Positions 16,264-24,838 of a stretch of 64,000 nucleotides of DNA are shown here, piece by piece; the stretch's first letter is position 1, and each line of letters begins with the position of its first letter. A program made the translations under genes and the position numbers. The stretch is taken from positions 3,348,001 to 3,412,000 of the forward strand of contig NZ_JACVFC010000001.1 of NCBI RefSeq assembly GCF_014529935.1. The letters run 5' to 3'. The DNA comes from Chitinophaga qingshengii. GTDB lineage: Bacteria > Bacteroidota > Bacteroidia > Chitinophagales > Chitinophagaceae. Below the pieces are notes generated by a model that saw only the letters and a list, made by a program, of their open reading frames with translations, ran no database searches and had not been told where the DNA came from.

Positions 16264-17796
16264 TTGAGCATCAAAAAACTGGCAGGACAGACGGTTTATT
16301 ACGGGTTGAGTAATATTGTGAGCAAGCTGCTCAATTATTTCCTGACACCTTTTTACCTGAGTATTTTAAGCAGGGCCTCCTTCGGGGAGATGTCTAACGT
16401 ATATGCCTATATCCCTTTTGCCAATATTGTGCTCACCTATGGAATGGAGACCGCCTTTTTTCGCTTTGCCAAGCAGGAGAACAAAGCACATGTGCTGGGT
16501 ACCTCTACCATATCCCTGCTGTTTTCTACAATATCCATCACCATCCTGCTGCTGTTATTGCGCGGGCCGGTGATTAACTCGTATACCGGCGAACTGGCGG
16601 GCCTTACCGGGCATCCGTCATTTTATACTTACGTGGTACTGCTAATGGCTTTCGACGCGCTGACAGCCATCCCATTTGCACAACTGCGGCTGGAAGGCCG
16701 TCCGGTGCGCTATGCGGCCATCCGGGTAGCCGGTATCCTGACGACCATCTTCTTTAACATCTTTTTCCTGGTGATCTGTCCCAAGCTGGCGGCAGCCGGC
16801 CATCAATGGGCGCCCAGTCTGCATAACGGCAGCGACCAAACAGGATATATCTACCTGAGTAATATGCTGGGCAGCGCCATCACCCTGGTACTGTTTATAC
16901 CACAGATACGGAAGATAGAATGGAAGTTTGACCCCGCGCTGTGGAAGAAAATGATCCACTATGCCCTGCCCCTGATTATTGTGGGCATGGCCGGTATGGT
17001 CAATGAAACCTTCGACAGAGCCTGGTTTCTGCCACAATTCCTGCCGGGCAACGATATGGAAGCCAAAAAGGAGACCATCGCCCTGTATAGTGCCAACTAT
17101 AAACTGGCCATCCTCATCACCATGTTCATACAGGCGTTCCGGTTAGGGGCGGAGCCCTTCTTCTTCAAACAGGCCGAAAGTGAGAACCCACAGCGGGTAT
17201 ATGCCCGTATTATGAAGCTGTTTGTGGTGATGCTCTGTTTTATGTTCCTCTTTGTGAGCCTGTACCTCAATGTGTGGAAGATATTCCTGCGGGTGCCCTT
17301 TTACTTCCAGGGTATGCGGATTGTACCTGTACTGCTGCTGGCCAATATGTTCCTGGGGATCTACTATAACCTCACGATTTGGTTCAAGCTGACCGACCGC
17401 ACCAAGACCGGTGCGGTGATCACCCTGATTACGGCTGTACTGGCTTTTCTCCTCAACTACTGGTGGATTCCGGTAATGGGATACTATGGCGCAGCATTAG
17501 CCACCATGGTCTGCTATTTTGTTCAGATGGTCGTTTGTTATGTATGGGGACAACGTTATTACCCGATACCCTATCATCTGCCTAAATTAATTACCTACAT
17601 AGGGCTGGCCGTGGTCACCTACTATGTGTTCAACTGGCTGAACAGCAAAGTGCTTTCTCCCCGCGACATTTACGCCCTGAAGGCTTCATCGCTGGCAGTA
17701 GCCACCCTGTTCTTTGCAGCCTATGCCTGGTTTATCTTCCGGATGGAACGGAAAGAATTTGCCCGGATGCCGTTTATCGGGAAATTCATCAAATAA
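16264..17796 (+). CDS. Wzx-like polysaccharide flippase (MOP/MATE-like)
   Basis: Predicted 510-residue membrane protein of the polysaccharide-transport group. The start is a TTG (reads MSIKKLAGQTVYYGLSNI); no ATG gives this family N-terminus. About twelve to fourteen hydrophobic helices run the full length. Such proteins flip lipid-linked glycans across the inner membrane for O-antigen, capsule or exopolysaccharide assembly. No glycosyltransferases adjoin it here, so the glycan is unknown. The stop TAA ends at 17796, and the last A is the first base of an inverted repeat that also covers the stop of the convergent hydrolase gene. Confidence 0.9.
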   Translation: MSIKKLAGQTVYYGLSNIVSKLLNYFLTPFYLSILSRASFGEMSNVYAYIPFANIVLTYGMETAFFRFAKQENKAHVLGTSTISLLFSTISITILLLLLRGPVINSYTGELAGLTGHPSFYTYVVLLMAFDALTAIPFAQLRLEGRPVRYAAIRVAGILTTIFFNIFFLVICPKLAAAGHQWAPSLHNGSDQTGYIYLSNMLGSAITLVLFIPQIRKIEWKFDPALWKKMIHYALPLIIVGMAGMVNETFDRAWFLPQFLPGNDMEAKKETIALYSANYKLAILITMFIQAFRLGAEPFFFKQAESENPQRVYARIMKLFVVMLCFMFLFVSLYLNVWKIFLRVPFYFQGMRIVPVLLLANMFLGIYYNLTIWFKLTDRTKTGAVITLITAVLAFLLNYWWIPVMGYYGAALATMVCYFVQMVVCYVWGQRYYPIPYHLPKLITYIGLAVVTYYVFNWLNSKVLSPRDIYALKASSLAVATLFFAAYAWFIFRMERKEFARMPFIGKFIK

Positions 17797-17884
17797 TTTA
17801 GGGATTTATTGATTTACGGATTTTGGGAAGGTAGCCGCCGAAGTCCCGAAATCAATAAATCCGTAAATCAACAAATCCCTAAAT
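17796..17884. repeat. Inverted repeat spanning the stops of two convergent genes
   Basis: The arms 17796-17823 and 17857-17884 pair at 27 of 28 positions; the unit is ATTTAGGGATTT-n-TTGATTTACGG. The left arm begins at the last base of the flippase stop; the right arm covers the final codons and TAG of the hydrolase gene. It may act as a bidirectional terminator, though there is no classic T tract. It shares GATTTACGGATTT with the repeat at 10215-10302. Confidence 0.8.
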
Positions 17885-18517
17885 AAGGAAAGGGTTGTAT
17901 TTCTTCTCAAAGCCTATCGTAGTAGCGGGACCGTGACCAGGGAACACCCTTGTCTCATCCGGCAATACAAACAGCTTCTCCCGGATGCTGGTCAACAGTG
18001 TAGCGTGATTACCACCAGGCAAGTCGGTACGCCCGATACTCTGGTAAAAAAGCACATCACCACCTACAATGAACTGCTGGCTGGCGCAGTAAAAAGAAAC
18101 GCTGCCCGGAGAGTGGCCCGGAGTAAACAGCACATCCAGCTCATGGCCGCCAAACGTGATCTTCTCACCTTCCACCAGGTAACGGCCAGGCATAGGTGAA
18201 GGATCGAAAGGCAGATTGTACATGGCTCCCACAGCCTGGGAGTTATCCATCACCACCTGCTCCTTCTCATGAAACTCCGGTTTTACGTGATAGGTCTCCG
18301 CTACCAGTTTGTTCCCGAAGATGTGATCGAAGTGGCAGTGGGTGTTCAGTAATCTCGTAACATTTAACCCTTCGGTTTGTATATATTGCAATAATTCTTT
18401 TCTTTCGTCCTGAAAATAACAACCCGGGTCTATAATTATACATTCCCTTTTTCCGTTAATAAGCAGGTAGGTGTTTTCCTGGAGAGGACCAAAAGTGAAT
18501 TGTTGGATTTCGATCAT
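17879..18517 (-). CDS. Metallo-beta-lactamase-fold hydrolase (glyoxalase II-like)
   Basis: Predicted 212 residues. The metal site His60-x-His62-x-Asp64-His65 (LLNTHCHFDHIFGN) is intact, with further ligands in TPGHSPGSVSFY, VGGDVLF and FPGHGPATT. The N-terminus (IQQFTFGPLQENTYLL) is typical of the YcbL/glyoxalase II-like group, which hydrolyse thioesters such as S-lactoylglutathione or related compounds; the natural substrate here is unknown. It is a single leftward gene, divergent from the large exported protein at 18576. Confidence 0.92.
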   Translation of the reverse strand: MIEIQQFTFGPLQENTYLLINGKRECIIIDPGCYFQDERKELLQYIQTEGLNVTRLLNTHCHFDHIFGNKLVAETYHVKPEFHEKEQVVMDNSQAVGAMYNLPFDPSPMPGRYLVEGEKITFGGHELDVLFTPGHSPGSVSFYCASQQFIVGGDVLFYQSIGRTDLPGGNHATLLTSIREKLFVLPDETRVFPGHGPATTIGFEKKYNPFLI

Positions 18518-18575
18518 TGTTACCTGATTTTTAGCTAATTTTAAAACAGATCACAATATTATCAATACTTTCTGT

Positions 18576-21500
18576 ATGAACAGATTTATTACCAGGTTAT
18601 TATTCGGCGCCCTATTACTTGGAACATCCGTCACACAAGCCCAGACCAATACAGTTGAATTCGGCCAAAATCGTGTTCAGTTCAAGAATTTTAAGTGGAG
18701 ATATTATCAGACCCGCCATTTCAACACCTATTTTGCCCAAAATGGGCTGGAGCTAGGCAAGTATGTAGCCCAGGTAGCCGAAAAGGAATTGCCTGCGATA
18801 GAGCAGTTCATGGAGTCCAATCCCCGCCAGCGCATCAATATTGTGGTCTATAACAGCTTCGGGGAGATGAAACAGTCCAATATCGGCATTGGTATTGACT
18901 GGCAGAACACCGGAGGTGTAACAAAGCTGGTAGGTAATAAAATGATCGTGTATTTTGATGGCAACCACGAAAACCTGCACCGCCAGATCCGGCAGGGGAT
19001 AGCCCGTATTTTGCTGGAAACCCTGCTCTTTGGTGAGGATATCGGCGAATTTGCCGGTAATGCCGCCCTGATAGACTTCCCCAAATGGTTTACCGATGGC
19101 TTTATCGCCTATGCTGCCGAAAACTGGAACGGCAAACTGGATGAAGAACTGAAAGCCACCCTGTTATCCGGCAAATACAATAACTTCAACCAACTGGCCT
19201 ACGATAAACCATTGCTGGCCGGACAAGCCTTCTGGTACTATGTGGAAAGCAAATACGGTAAAGATGCCGTGCCTTACCTGATGTATATCACCCGCATCAA
19301 CCGGGGACTGAAAAAAGGCTTCGAGCAGGTACTCAATCAAACACCTAAAAAAGCCACCCAGGACTTCTTTGTCTTCTACCAGAAACGTTTTGCAGAAGAC
19401 AACCGCAGACGGAAAACATCTGCCAAAGGCCGCACCATTGTGGCACAGGAAATCGGCAAATCCGACTACTACCGCTTCAATCCCAATCCGAAGAATAACT
19501 CCTACGCCGTCGTAGAATTCAAAAAAGGCGTTTATCGTGTACAGATACAGCTGGGCTGGAACAAACCCAAAGTGCTCCTGCGCAGCGGCGTAATGCAGCT
19601 GGCCAACCAGGTAGATCCCAACTATCCGATGATGGCCTGGAACCCCAAAGGGAACCGCCTCGCTGTAGTGTATGAACATGAAGGCAAGACCAAACTGATG
19701 GTGTATGACCTCATCACGAAAACGACCCTACGTCAGGACCTGCCGCAGTTTGACCGCGTAGTGGACTTTAAATACATGCCGGTACAGGAAAATACACTTC
19801 TGCTGTCTGCCATCAAAAATGGCCATACCGACATCTTTACCTATAGCATCGCCCATTCTAAAACAGAACAAATCACCAACGACGTATACGACGACCTGGA
19901 CCCGTCTTTCGCAGCCTTCCCCGGCAAAAGCGGTATCATCTATTCTTCCAACAGGCCCGTTCCTAAAGGAAGAGGCAGCGATACCACCCTGCCTAACAGA
20001 CCATACAACATCTTTATGGTGGATAACTGGAACAAAAGCAGCGAAAAACAGATCACCCAGCTCACCGACATGAAGTACGGCGATGCCAGACTGCCCATGC
20101 AGTACAACACTACCCACTTCACCTTCGTATCCGATGCCAACGGTATCCGTAACCGTTATGCCGGCTTCTTTAAATCTACCAATGCCGGTGTGGACTCCCT
20201 CTTCTTCGTAGGGTCTGAAGTACTGCATAATCCTGATAAAGAAGAACTGGACTCAACACTCGCCGCCTATGGCACCACCGCCCCGGATTCCGTACAGGCC
20301 GTGGCTATCACCATGGACTCCACCTACACCTTCCCGATATCCAACTATCCTTACGGTATCCAGGAATCCCGGATTACCGGTGAACAGGGAGAAGTATCTG
20401 AAGTGGTAGGCTATGCGGACATCAAACGCCTCATGAAGCTGAAAGTAGATACCAATGTGCTGAAGAAAAGAAATGTGAATGCCAGGCCGACCAACTTCCG
20501 CAAGGCGGAAATGCATGCCGACAGCCTTCGCATGGGCCTGCCCACCTACAACGTGGCGCCGCCTAAAGACACTTCTACCCACGGTAACTTCTTCCAGAAT
20601 GAATTCGCCAACGAACCGGCGGATACTTCTACCAACAGTCGAAATAATGTAGCAGGAGAACCGTCCATGCCTGGCCTGTTTGAAAAGAAAAAAGAAGAAC
20701 CAGTGCTGAAAAAAGCCAAGCTGTTCCCCTATAAATTCAAATTCGCATCAGACTACCTGGTGCTGCAACTGGACAACTCAGTACTGATTAATAAATATCA
20801 ACCGTTTATGGGTCAGCCCAGCGCTCCGATTCGTTTAACCGATCCCGTGAATGGTATGATTCGTATAGGCGTGAGCGATCTGTTTGAAGACCTGAAGTTT
20901 AACGGCGGGTTCCGTATTCCGTCATCCCTGCAGGGCTCTGAATATTTCTTCAGCACCAGCTACCTGAAAAAACGTTTCGATTATAAGTTCACCTACTACC
21001 GTAAAGTGGACCGGAACGGCGACATTATCATCAGTGACTCTACATTAGGCCAGTTCCAGGCGCCGGCTAAGTTTATCACGAACCTCTACCAGGCAGAAGT
21101 ACGTTATCCGTTTGACCAGGTGCGGAGCCTCCGCCTGTCAGTAGGTTACCGTACCGACAAACTGGTGGTACAGGCAGTAGAAGCACCGTCGCTTTACTCA
21201 AAGAATTACACCGAAAGTTATGTGCTCGGCCGTCTGGAATATGTGTACGATAACACCATTAATCCCGCTATTAACATCTGGAATGGTACCCGTTATAAAG
21301 TTTACGGCGAGATCAATTCCCAGTTGACCAATGGCGGTTTGAATGAGGCATTCAATCCTCATTCACCGGCCACCGGCGGAAGGTTCACCTATAATATGGG
21401 CGTTGACGTCAGACACTATGAAAAGATATACCGCAACTTCATCTGGGCTACCCGTTTTGCGATGGACATGTCCTGGGGTACCCGCAAACTGTTATACTAC

Positions 21501-21989
21501 CTGGGTGGTATCGACAACTGGCTGAACCCTCAGCTTAACCCATACACGCAGGTAAATCCAGGTACCAATTACGCCTTCCAGACCCTCGCAGAGAACCTGC
21601 GTGGTTATAAACAGAATGCCAAAAATGGTAATAACGTGATGTTGCTCAATACTGAATTACGTTTGCCTGTATTTGCCACTTTCATAGAGAAGCCCATCAA
21701 CTCCGCGTTCCTGCGTAACTTCCAGGTAACCACCTTTATGGACATTGGTACCGCCTGGAATGAAAAGCTGAGCTTCAAAGATGCCAATTACACCACTTAC
21801 CAGGATGAACGCGGTGGAGTGACCACCCGTATCAAAGAAGGTTTCCTCGGTCCGTTCATCGGCGGTTATGGCTTTGGCGCCCGTACTACCATCGCGGGCT
21901 ATTTCCTCCGGGTAGACGCTGGTTGGCCGATGGTAGCGTTCTTCCGCGGCAGCCCGATCTGGTATTTCGGCATGGGAGTAGATTTCTAG
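18576..21989 (+). CDS. TolB-like propeller / Omp85-like barrel fusion protein
   Basis: Predicted 1137 residues. Signal peptide MNRFITRLLFGALLLGT ends near Gln-Ala-Gln. Residues about 40-260 resemble a peptidase-MA domain (INIVVYNSFGEM, FPKWFTDGFIAY at 168-179), but the expected zinc motif is replaced by Arg-Gln-Gly-Ile-Ala-Arg near 139-144, so it is probably inactive. A middle region has WD40-like PD40 strands (SGIIYSSNRP). The C-terminal part looks like an Omp85-type barrel: YDNTINPAINIWNGTRY, an NLRGYKQNAKNG loop resembling the VRGF/Y motif, and terminal GMGVDF with Phe at the end. It would be an outer-membrane protein with a periplasmic propeller. Function unknown; related Bacteroidota proteins are usually labelled TolB. 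Confidence 0.82.
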   Translation: MNRFITRLLFGALLLGTSVTQAQTNTVEFGQNRVQFKNFKWRYYQTRHFNTYFAQNGLELGKYVAQVAEKELPAIEQFMESNPRQRINIVVYNSFGEMKQSNIGIGIDWQNTGGVTKLVGNKMIVYFDGNHENLHRQIRQGIARILLETLLFGEDIGEFAGNAALIDFPKWFTDGFIAYAAENWNGKLDEELKATLLSGKYNNFNQLAYDKPLLAGQAFWYYVESKYGKDAVPYLMYITRINRGLKKGFEQVLNQTPKKATQDFFVFYQKRFAEDNRRRKTSAKGRTIVAQEIGKSDYYRFNPNPKNNSYAVVEFKKGVYRVQIQLGWNKPKVLLRSGVMQLANQVDPNYPMMAWNPKGNRLAVVYEHEGKTKLMVYDLITKTTLRQDLPQFDRVVDFKYMPVQENTLLLSAIKNGHTDIFTYSIAHSKTEQITNDVYDDLDPSFAAFPGKSGIIYSSNRPVPKGRGSDTTLPNRPYNIFMVDNWNKSSEKQITQLTDMKYGDARLPMQYNTTHFTFVSDANGIRNRYAGFFKSTNAGVDSLFFVGSEVLHNPDKEELDSTLAAYGTTAPDSVQAVAITMDSTYTFPISNYPYGIQESRITGEQGEVSEVVGYADIKRLMKLKVDTNVLKKRNVNARPTNFRKAEMHADSLRMGLPTYNVAPPKDTSTHGNFFQNEFANEPADTSTNSRNNVAGEPSMPGLFEKKKEEPVLKKAKLFPYKFKFASDYLVLQLDNSVLINKYQPFMGQPSAPIRLTDPVNGMIRIGVSDLFEDLKFNGGFRIPSSLQGSEYFFSTSYLKKRFDYKFTYYRKVDRNGDIIISDSTLGQFQAPAKFITNLYQAEVRYPFDQVRSLRLSVGYRTDKLVVQAVEAPSLYSKNYTESYVLGRLEYVYDNTINPAINIWNGTRYKVYGEINSQLTNGGLNEAFNPHSPATGGRFTYNMGVDVRHYEKIYRNFIWATRFAMDMSWGTRKLLYYLGGIDNWLNPQLNPYTQVNPGTNYAFQTLAENLRGYKQNAKNGNNVMLLNTELRLPVFATFIEKPINSAFLRNFQVTTFMDIGTAWNEKLSFKDANYTTYQDERGGVTTRIKEGFLGPFIGGYGFGARTTIAGYFLRVDAGWPMVAFFRGSPIWYFGMGVDF

Positions 21990-22038
21990 TCCCCAGGGCT
22001 AAACAGGACCGAATAAAAGAGAAGATTGATATTTTATA

Positions 22039-22088
22039 TACAAACAAAACGCCCGTTTGATTTTCATCAAACGGGCGTTTTGTTTGTA
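22039..22088. terminator. Strong bidirectional terminator
   Basis: A perfect 23-bp stem centred on AACGCCCGTTTGAT with loop TTTC, A/T-rich at its base on both sides. It separates the convergent propeller-barrel gene (+) and the DUF1361 gene (-). Confidence 0.9.
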
Positions 22089-22092
22089 TTTT

Positions 22093-22764
22093 TTATGCAG
22101 ATTGTTTTCTGAACAGGGGATACATGAGGCTGAGGAAGATGCCCATACATACCGTGAAGGCCCATGCGCTGCGATGCTCTACCGGATGCAGCAGGATATC
22201 CCTCATATCGCCGAGGAGGGTGAGCGGATCTTTTACTACATCCCAGCTGTTATAGCGGAGATAACGACCGATATATACGCCCATACCACAGAGGAACATA
22301 ATGGGGAATGTAAACAGCCAGGCTGGCCAGCGGGTATAGCGGGCGCGCCAGAGTTGTTCCATACTGCGGATAGACATGTAACCGAGCATCATACCGTTCC
22401 AGGCGAAGGAGAAAATCACGAACAGATCGAACCAGAGCGGGACACCGCCATCGAAGAGATGAAACAGGTCGGTGAGGATATACGGTGCATTAGGAATAAA
22501 CAGCAGCCAGGCGATGAAACAGCCGTACCAGGAGAACCGGTTGCTGATTTCAGCCGGATGTTTTTCCATCCAGCGGGTAATAGCAAAGGGAACATAAGCC
22601 AGGAACAGGTTCCAGACCAGGGATACACGCAGGTAGCTACCGGAATGGTATACACGATAACAAAGCAGCGCCAGGCTGAATAAGATAGAAAAGTACAGCG
22701 TATAGGTTTGCTGGTTATTGGTGATTCGTTGCCGGATCAAACGGAAGATGCCTTTCAGTCGCAT
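22093..22764 (-). CDS. DUF1361 integral membrane protein
   Basis: Predicted 223 residues with about six membrane helices (for example YFSILFSLALLCY, FAWNGMMLGYM, and a last helix near the C-terminus). The segments SLVWNLFLAYVPFAI and LFIPNAPYILTDLFHL are characteristic of the DUF1361 family, whose function is unknown. It is the last gene of a leftward five-gene cluster with a 30-bp gap to the diacylglycerol kinase gene upstream, and its stop lies close to a strong terminator. Confidence 0.88.
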   Translation of the reverse strand: MRLKGIFRLIRQRITNNQQTYTLYFSILFSLALLCYRVYHSGSYLRVSLVWNLFLAYVPFAITRWMEKHPAEISNRFSWYGCFIAWLLFIPNAPYILTDLFHLFDGGVPLWFDLFVIFSFAWNGMMLGYMSIRSMEQLWRARYTRWPAWLFTFPIMFLCGMGVYIGRYLRYNSWDVVKDPLTLLGDMRDILLHPVEHRSAWAFTVCMGIFLSLMYPLFRKQSA

Positions 22765-22794
22765 GGTACGAATGTTTTTAGATGGATAATGAAT

Positions 22795-23160
22795 CTATAG
22801 GATATGCGGGATAAATATCAACGCACCAATACCGGCGGCGGCGATGGCGGCAATGAGCACGGCGCCTGCCGCCACGTCCTTGATCCACTTTACACGGGGA
22901 TGCAATTCGGGCGACAGGTGGTCCATGATTTTTTCGATGACGGTATTCAGCATTTCTGCGACCCAAACCATCGCGATGGTGATGATTAGCAAGATCCATT
23001 CCATCCTGGAGAGCTTATACCAGCAGCCGGCTGCCGTTACTACGATAGTGGCCACCAGGTGGATGCGGGCATGTGGCTCGCTGCGGAGAAAAGCCGCAAT
23101 TCCACTGAAAGCATATCCGAAACTGGCCAACCGTCTGCTGAAATAAGAATCTTTCCTCAT
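22795..23160 (-). CDS. DgkA-like lipid kinase
   Basis: Predicted 121-residue small integral membrane kinase. The catalytic segment AEMLNTVIEKIMDHL carries the two Glu residues of the DgkA active site, and RIHLVATIVV and KDVAAGAVLIAA match the other conserved helices. In Gram-positive relatives the substrate is undecaprenol, in Escherichia coli diacylglycerol; which applies here is not decidable. The start (MRKDSYFSRRLASFGYAF) is only 2 bases from the creD stop, so translation is probably coupled. Confidence 0.93.
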   Translation of the reverse strand: MRKDSYFSRRLASFGYAFSGIAAFLRSEPHARIHLVATIVVTAAGCWYKLSRMEWILLIITIAMVWVAEMLNTVIEKIMDHLSPELHPRVKWIKDVAAGAVLIAAIAAAGIGALIFIPHIL

Positions 23161-23162
23161 AT

Positions 23163-24482
23163 TTATTGTACTGTTGATTTCTCTGATAATTTATCCCACT
23201 TGATCGTTCTGCTGAAATACATGATAGCGGCCAGGGTGAGGAAGAGGCCAATACTGCCCATCAGAAGGGCCTGGTCTTCCGCACTGATGATCACATAAAT
23301 GAAACCGTACAACAGCAGCAAGGTAGCACCAATTCCTGCAGCAATACGACTGCTTTTATAGGCGCTGGCTACGTACAGCGTGATGAGGCCAATGGTCAGC
23401 CCGCTGGCGATCAGGTAGGCCGTGGTAAAGTTAAGTTGTTCTGATATGGATATCAGCAACGTGTAAAAAATACAGAGGGCGAGGCCTACAAGGGCGTACT
23501 GCAATGGATGAATGGCGCGGCGTTGGGAGAGTTCGATAAAATAGAAGATGATAAAAGTGAGTCCGATCACCAGGATGGCATATTTCACTGCCCGGTTGGA
23601 CTGCTGGTAGCTTTCAGCGGGCATAAAAAACTTGATACCGAAGTCGGCGCTATGGATATCATATTTGTTGCCGGCCCAGCTTTGGGGGTATTCGCGGTTC
23701 AGGTCCTGTATTTCCCAGGTTGCGCTGAAGCCTTTGGCGTCCACACGGCGGTCTTTCGGCGGGAAGGCGCCGTCGAAGCTGGGATCGGGCCAATTGGAGC
23801 TGGTATGTACGGTGGTGGTTTTACCGACAGGGGAGAAGCTGATCCTGCCGGAGCCTTTCACACCCAGTTCCAGGGTGAAAGCGCCGGCGAGGGCAGCGGT
23901 ATCGCCGGAGGCCAGTGATACCGGTGACTGGATGCCGCTTTTGAAAAGGTCGGTATTGACCACGCCGGGACTGAAAGGGAAAGTGTTGCCATTCCAGACC
24001 ATTTTAACCTGGTTGTCTATGCCACGCAGGTCGCTGATGCCCATGATAATGGAAGCCTGCTGCCATCTCAGGGCGGATGGCGGTACGCCTGATTTGTACA
24101 GGGCTGCCGGGCTGAAAGTACCACTCAGCTGCATTTTGGCGTCATATACCGCCACGCTGAAGATGCCTCTTTTAAGTTTTTGGGGTAACAATTCTCCATT
24201 GATTTTTAATTGTTCCGGTAACAGGTATACGTAGTTATCGTTCGCGGAACCTGCAATGGTATAGGGAATGGCCAGTATCGGGCCGGTAATATGTTGTTCG
24301 TACCCCCAGCGGCTGCTTACCTCCTCTACCGCAGAGGCTTGCCTGTCCTGGCGTTCGCGGATAACATCCATGATCATGCTGGCGGGGATGAGCAGCACGA
24401 GGACCATGATGACAATGATGATCGCTTTAAATGCATAAGCGTAGCGACTAAAAAAGGAAATGTTGTTCTGGGGATTTTCCAT
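23163..24482 (-). CDS. creD: CreD-like inner-membrane protein
   Basis: Predicted 439 residues. The N-terminal helix (FKAIIIVIMVLVLLIPASM) leads into the conserved MDVIRERQDRQ and WGYEQHITGPILAIPY, both hallmarks of CreD. A large periplasmic domain with the FSATWEIQDLNREYPQSW segment follows, then a block of about six membrane helices. In proteobacteria CreD belongs to the CreBC regulon and affects envelope integrity and resistance to colicins and beta-lactams; there is no CreBC here. Instead a winged-helix gene is immediately upstream, and a promoter/operator element at 24497-24522 precedes creD. Confidence 0.93.
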   Translation of the reverse strand: MENPQNNISFFSRYAYAFKAIIIVIMVLVLLIPASMIMDVIRERQDRQASAVEEVSSRWGYEQHITGPILAIPYTIAGSANDNYVYLLPEQLKINGELLPQKLKRGIFSVAVYDAKMQLSGTFSPAALYKSGVPPSALRWQQASIIMGISDLRGIDNQVKMVWNGNTFPFSPGVVNTDLFKSGIQSPVSLASGDTAALAGAFTLELGVKGSGRISFSPVGKTTTVHTSSNWPDPSFDGAFPPKDRRVDAKGFSATWEIQDLNREYPQSWAGNKYDIHSADFGIKFFMPAESYQQSNRAVKYAILVIGLTFIIFYFIELSQRRAIHPLQYALVGLALCIFYTLLISISEQLNFTTAYLIASGLTIGLITLYVASAYKSSRIAAGIGATLLLLYGFIYVIISAEDQALLMGSIGLFLTLAAIMYFSRTIKWDKLSEKSTVQ

Positions 24483-24496
24483 GGTTTTGATTTTTT

Positions 24497-24522
24497 AAAA
24501 AGCACTTTGTATTTCAAAGTTA
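24497..24522 (-). promoter_or_regulatory. Promoter with CTTTG-N5-CAAAG operator before creD
   Basis: The minus strand has TAACTTTG (24515-24522), a perfect -7 box, whose CTTTG is half of the dyad CTTTG-N5-CAAAG (24505-24519). The adjoining AAAAAGCACTTTG (24497-24509, plus strand) is identical to 25485-25497 before the first gene of the cluster. A bound dimer would cover the -7 box. Confidence 0.65.
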
Positions 24523-24536
24523 AAAGACAAAAAAAA

Positions 24537-24833
24537 TTATTTAGTGAATTTGATCATATGTTCCAGTGCAATGAGATGGCCTTTAAAAGCCTTTTCTCCG
24601 GCAGTGGTGATTGCGTAGGTGGTATTGGTTTTGCGGCCAATAAATCCCTTATACACCTTGATATAGCCGTTTTCTTCCAGGGTATTGAGGTGTGAGGCCA
24701 GATTGCCGTCGGTTACCTCCAGCATCTGTTTCAGGTCATTAAAGTTGACCTCATTATTCACCATCAACACACTCATAACACCCAGTCGGATGCGGCTCTC
24801 AAATATCTTATTTAAATTTCCGATCGGATTCAT
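24537..24833 (-). CDS. Winged-helix transcriptional regulator (HTH_34-like)
   Basis: Predicted 98-residue winged-helix protein. The order is helix (ESRIRLGVMSVLMVNNEVNF), recognition region (LKQMLEVTDGNLASHLNTLE) and wing with Tyr-x-x-x-Lys-Gly-Phe-Ile-Gly-Arg-Lys followed by TTYAITTAGEKAF. This matches the small ArsR/MarR-like regulators (PF13601 type). There is no effector domain, so it probably senses through its dimer interface or a partner. It lies 5 bp after the membrane-protein gene and before creD. Both genes are preceded by the same dyad, which makes this protein the obvious candidate to bind it. Confidence 0.9.
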   Translation of the reverse strand: MNPIGNLNKIFESRIRLGVMSVLMVNNEVNFNDLKQMLEVTDGNLASHLNTLEENGYIKVYKGFIGRKTNTTYAITTAGEKAFKGHLIALEHMIKFTK

Positions 24834-24838
24834 GCTAA

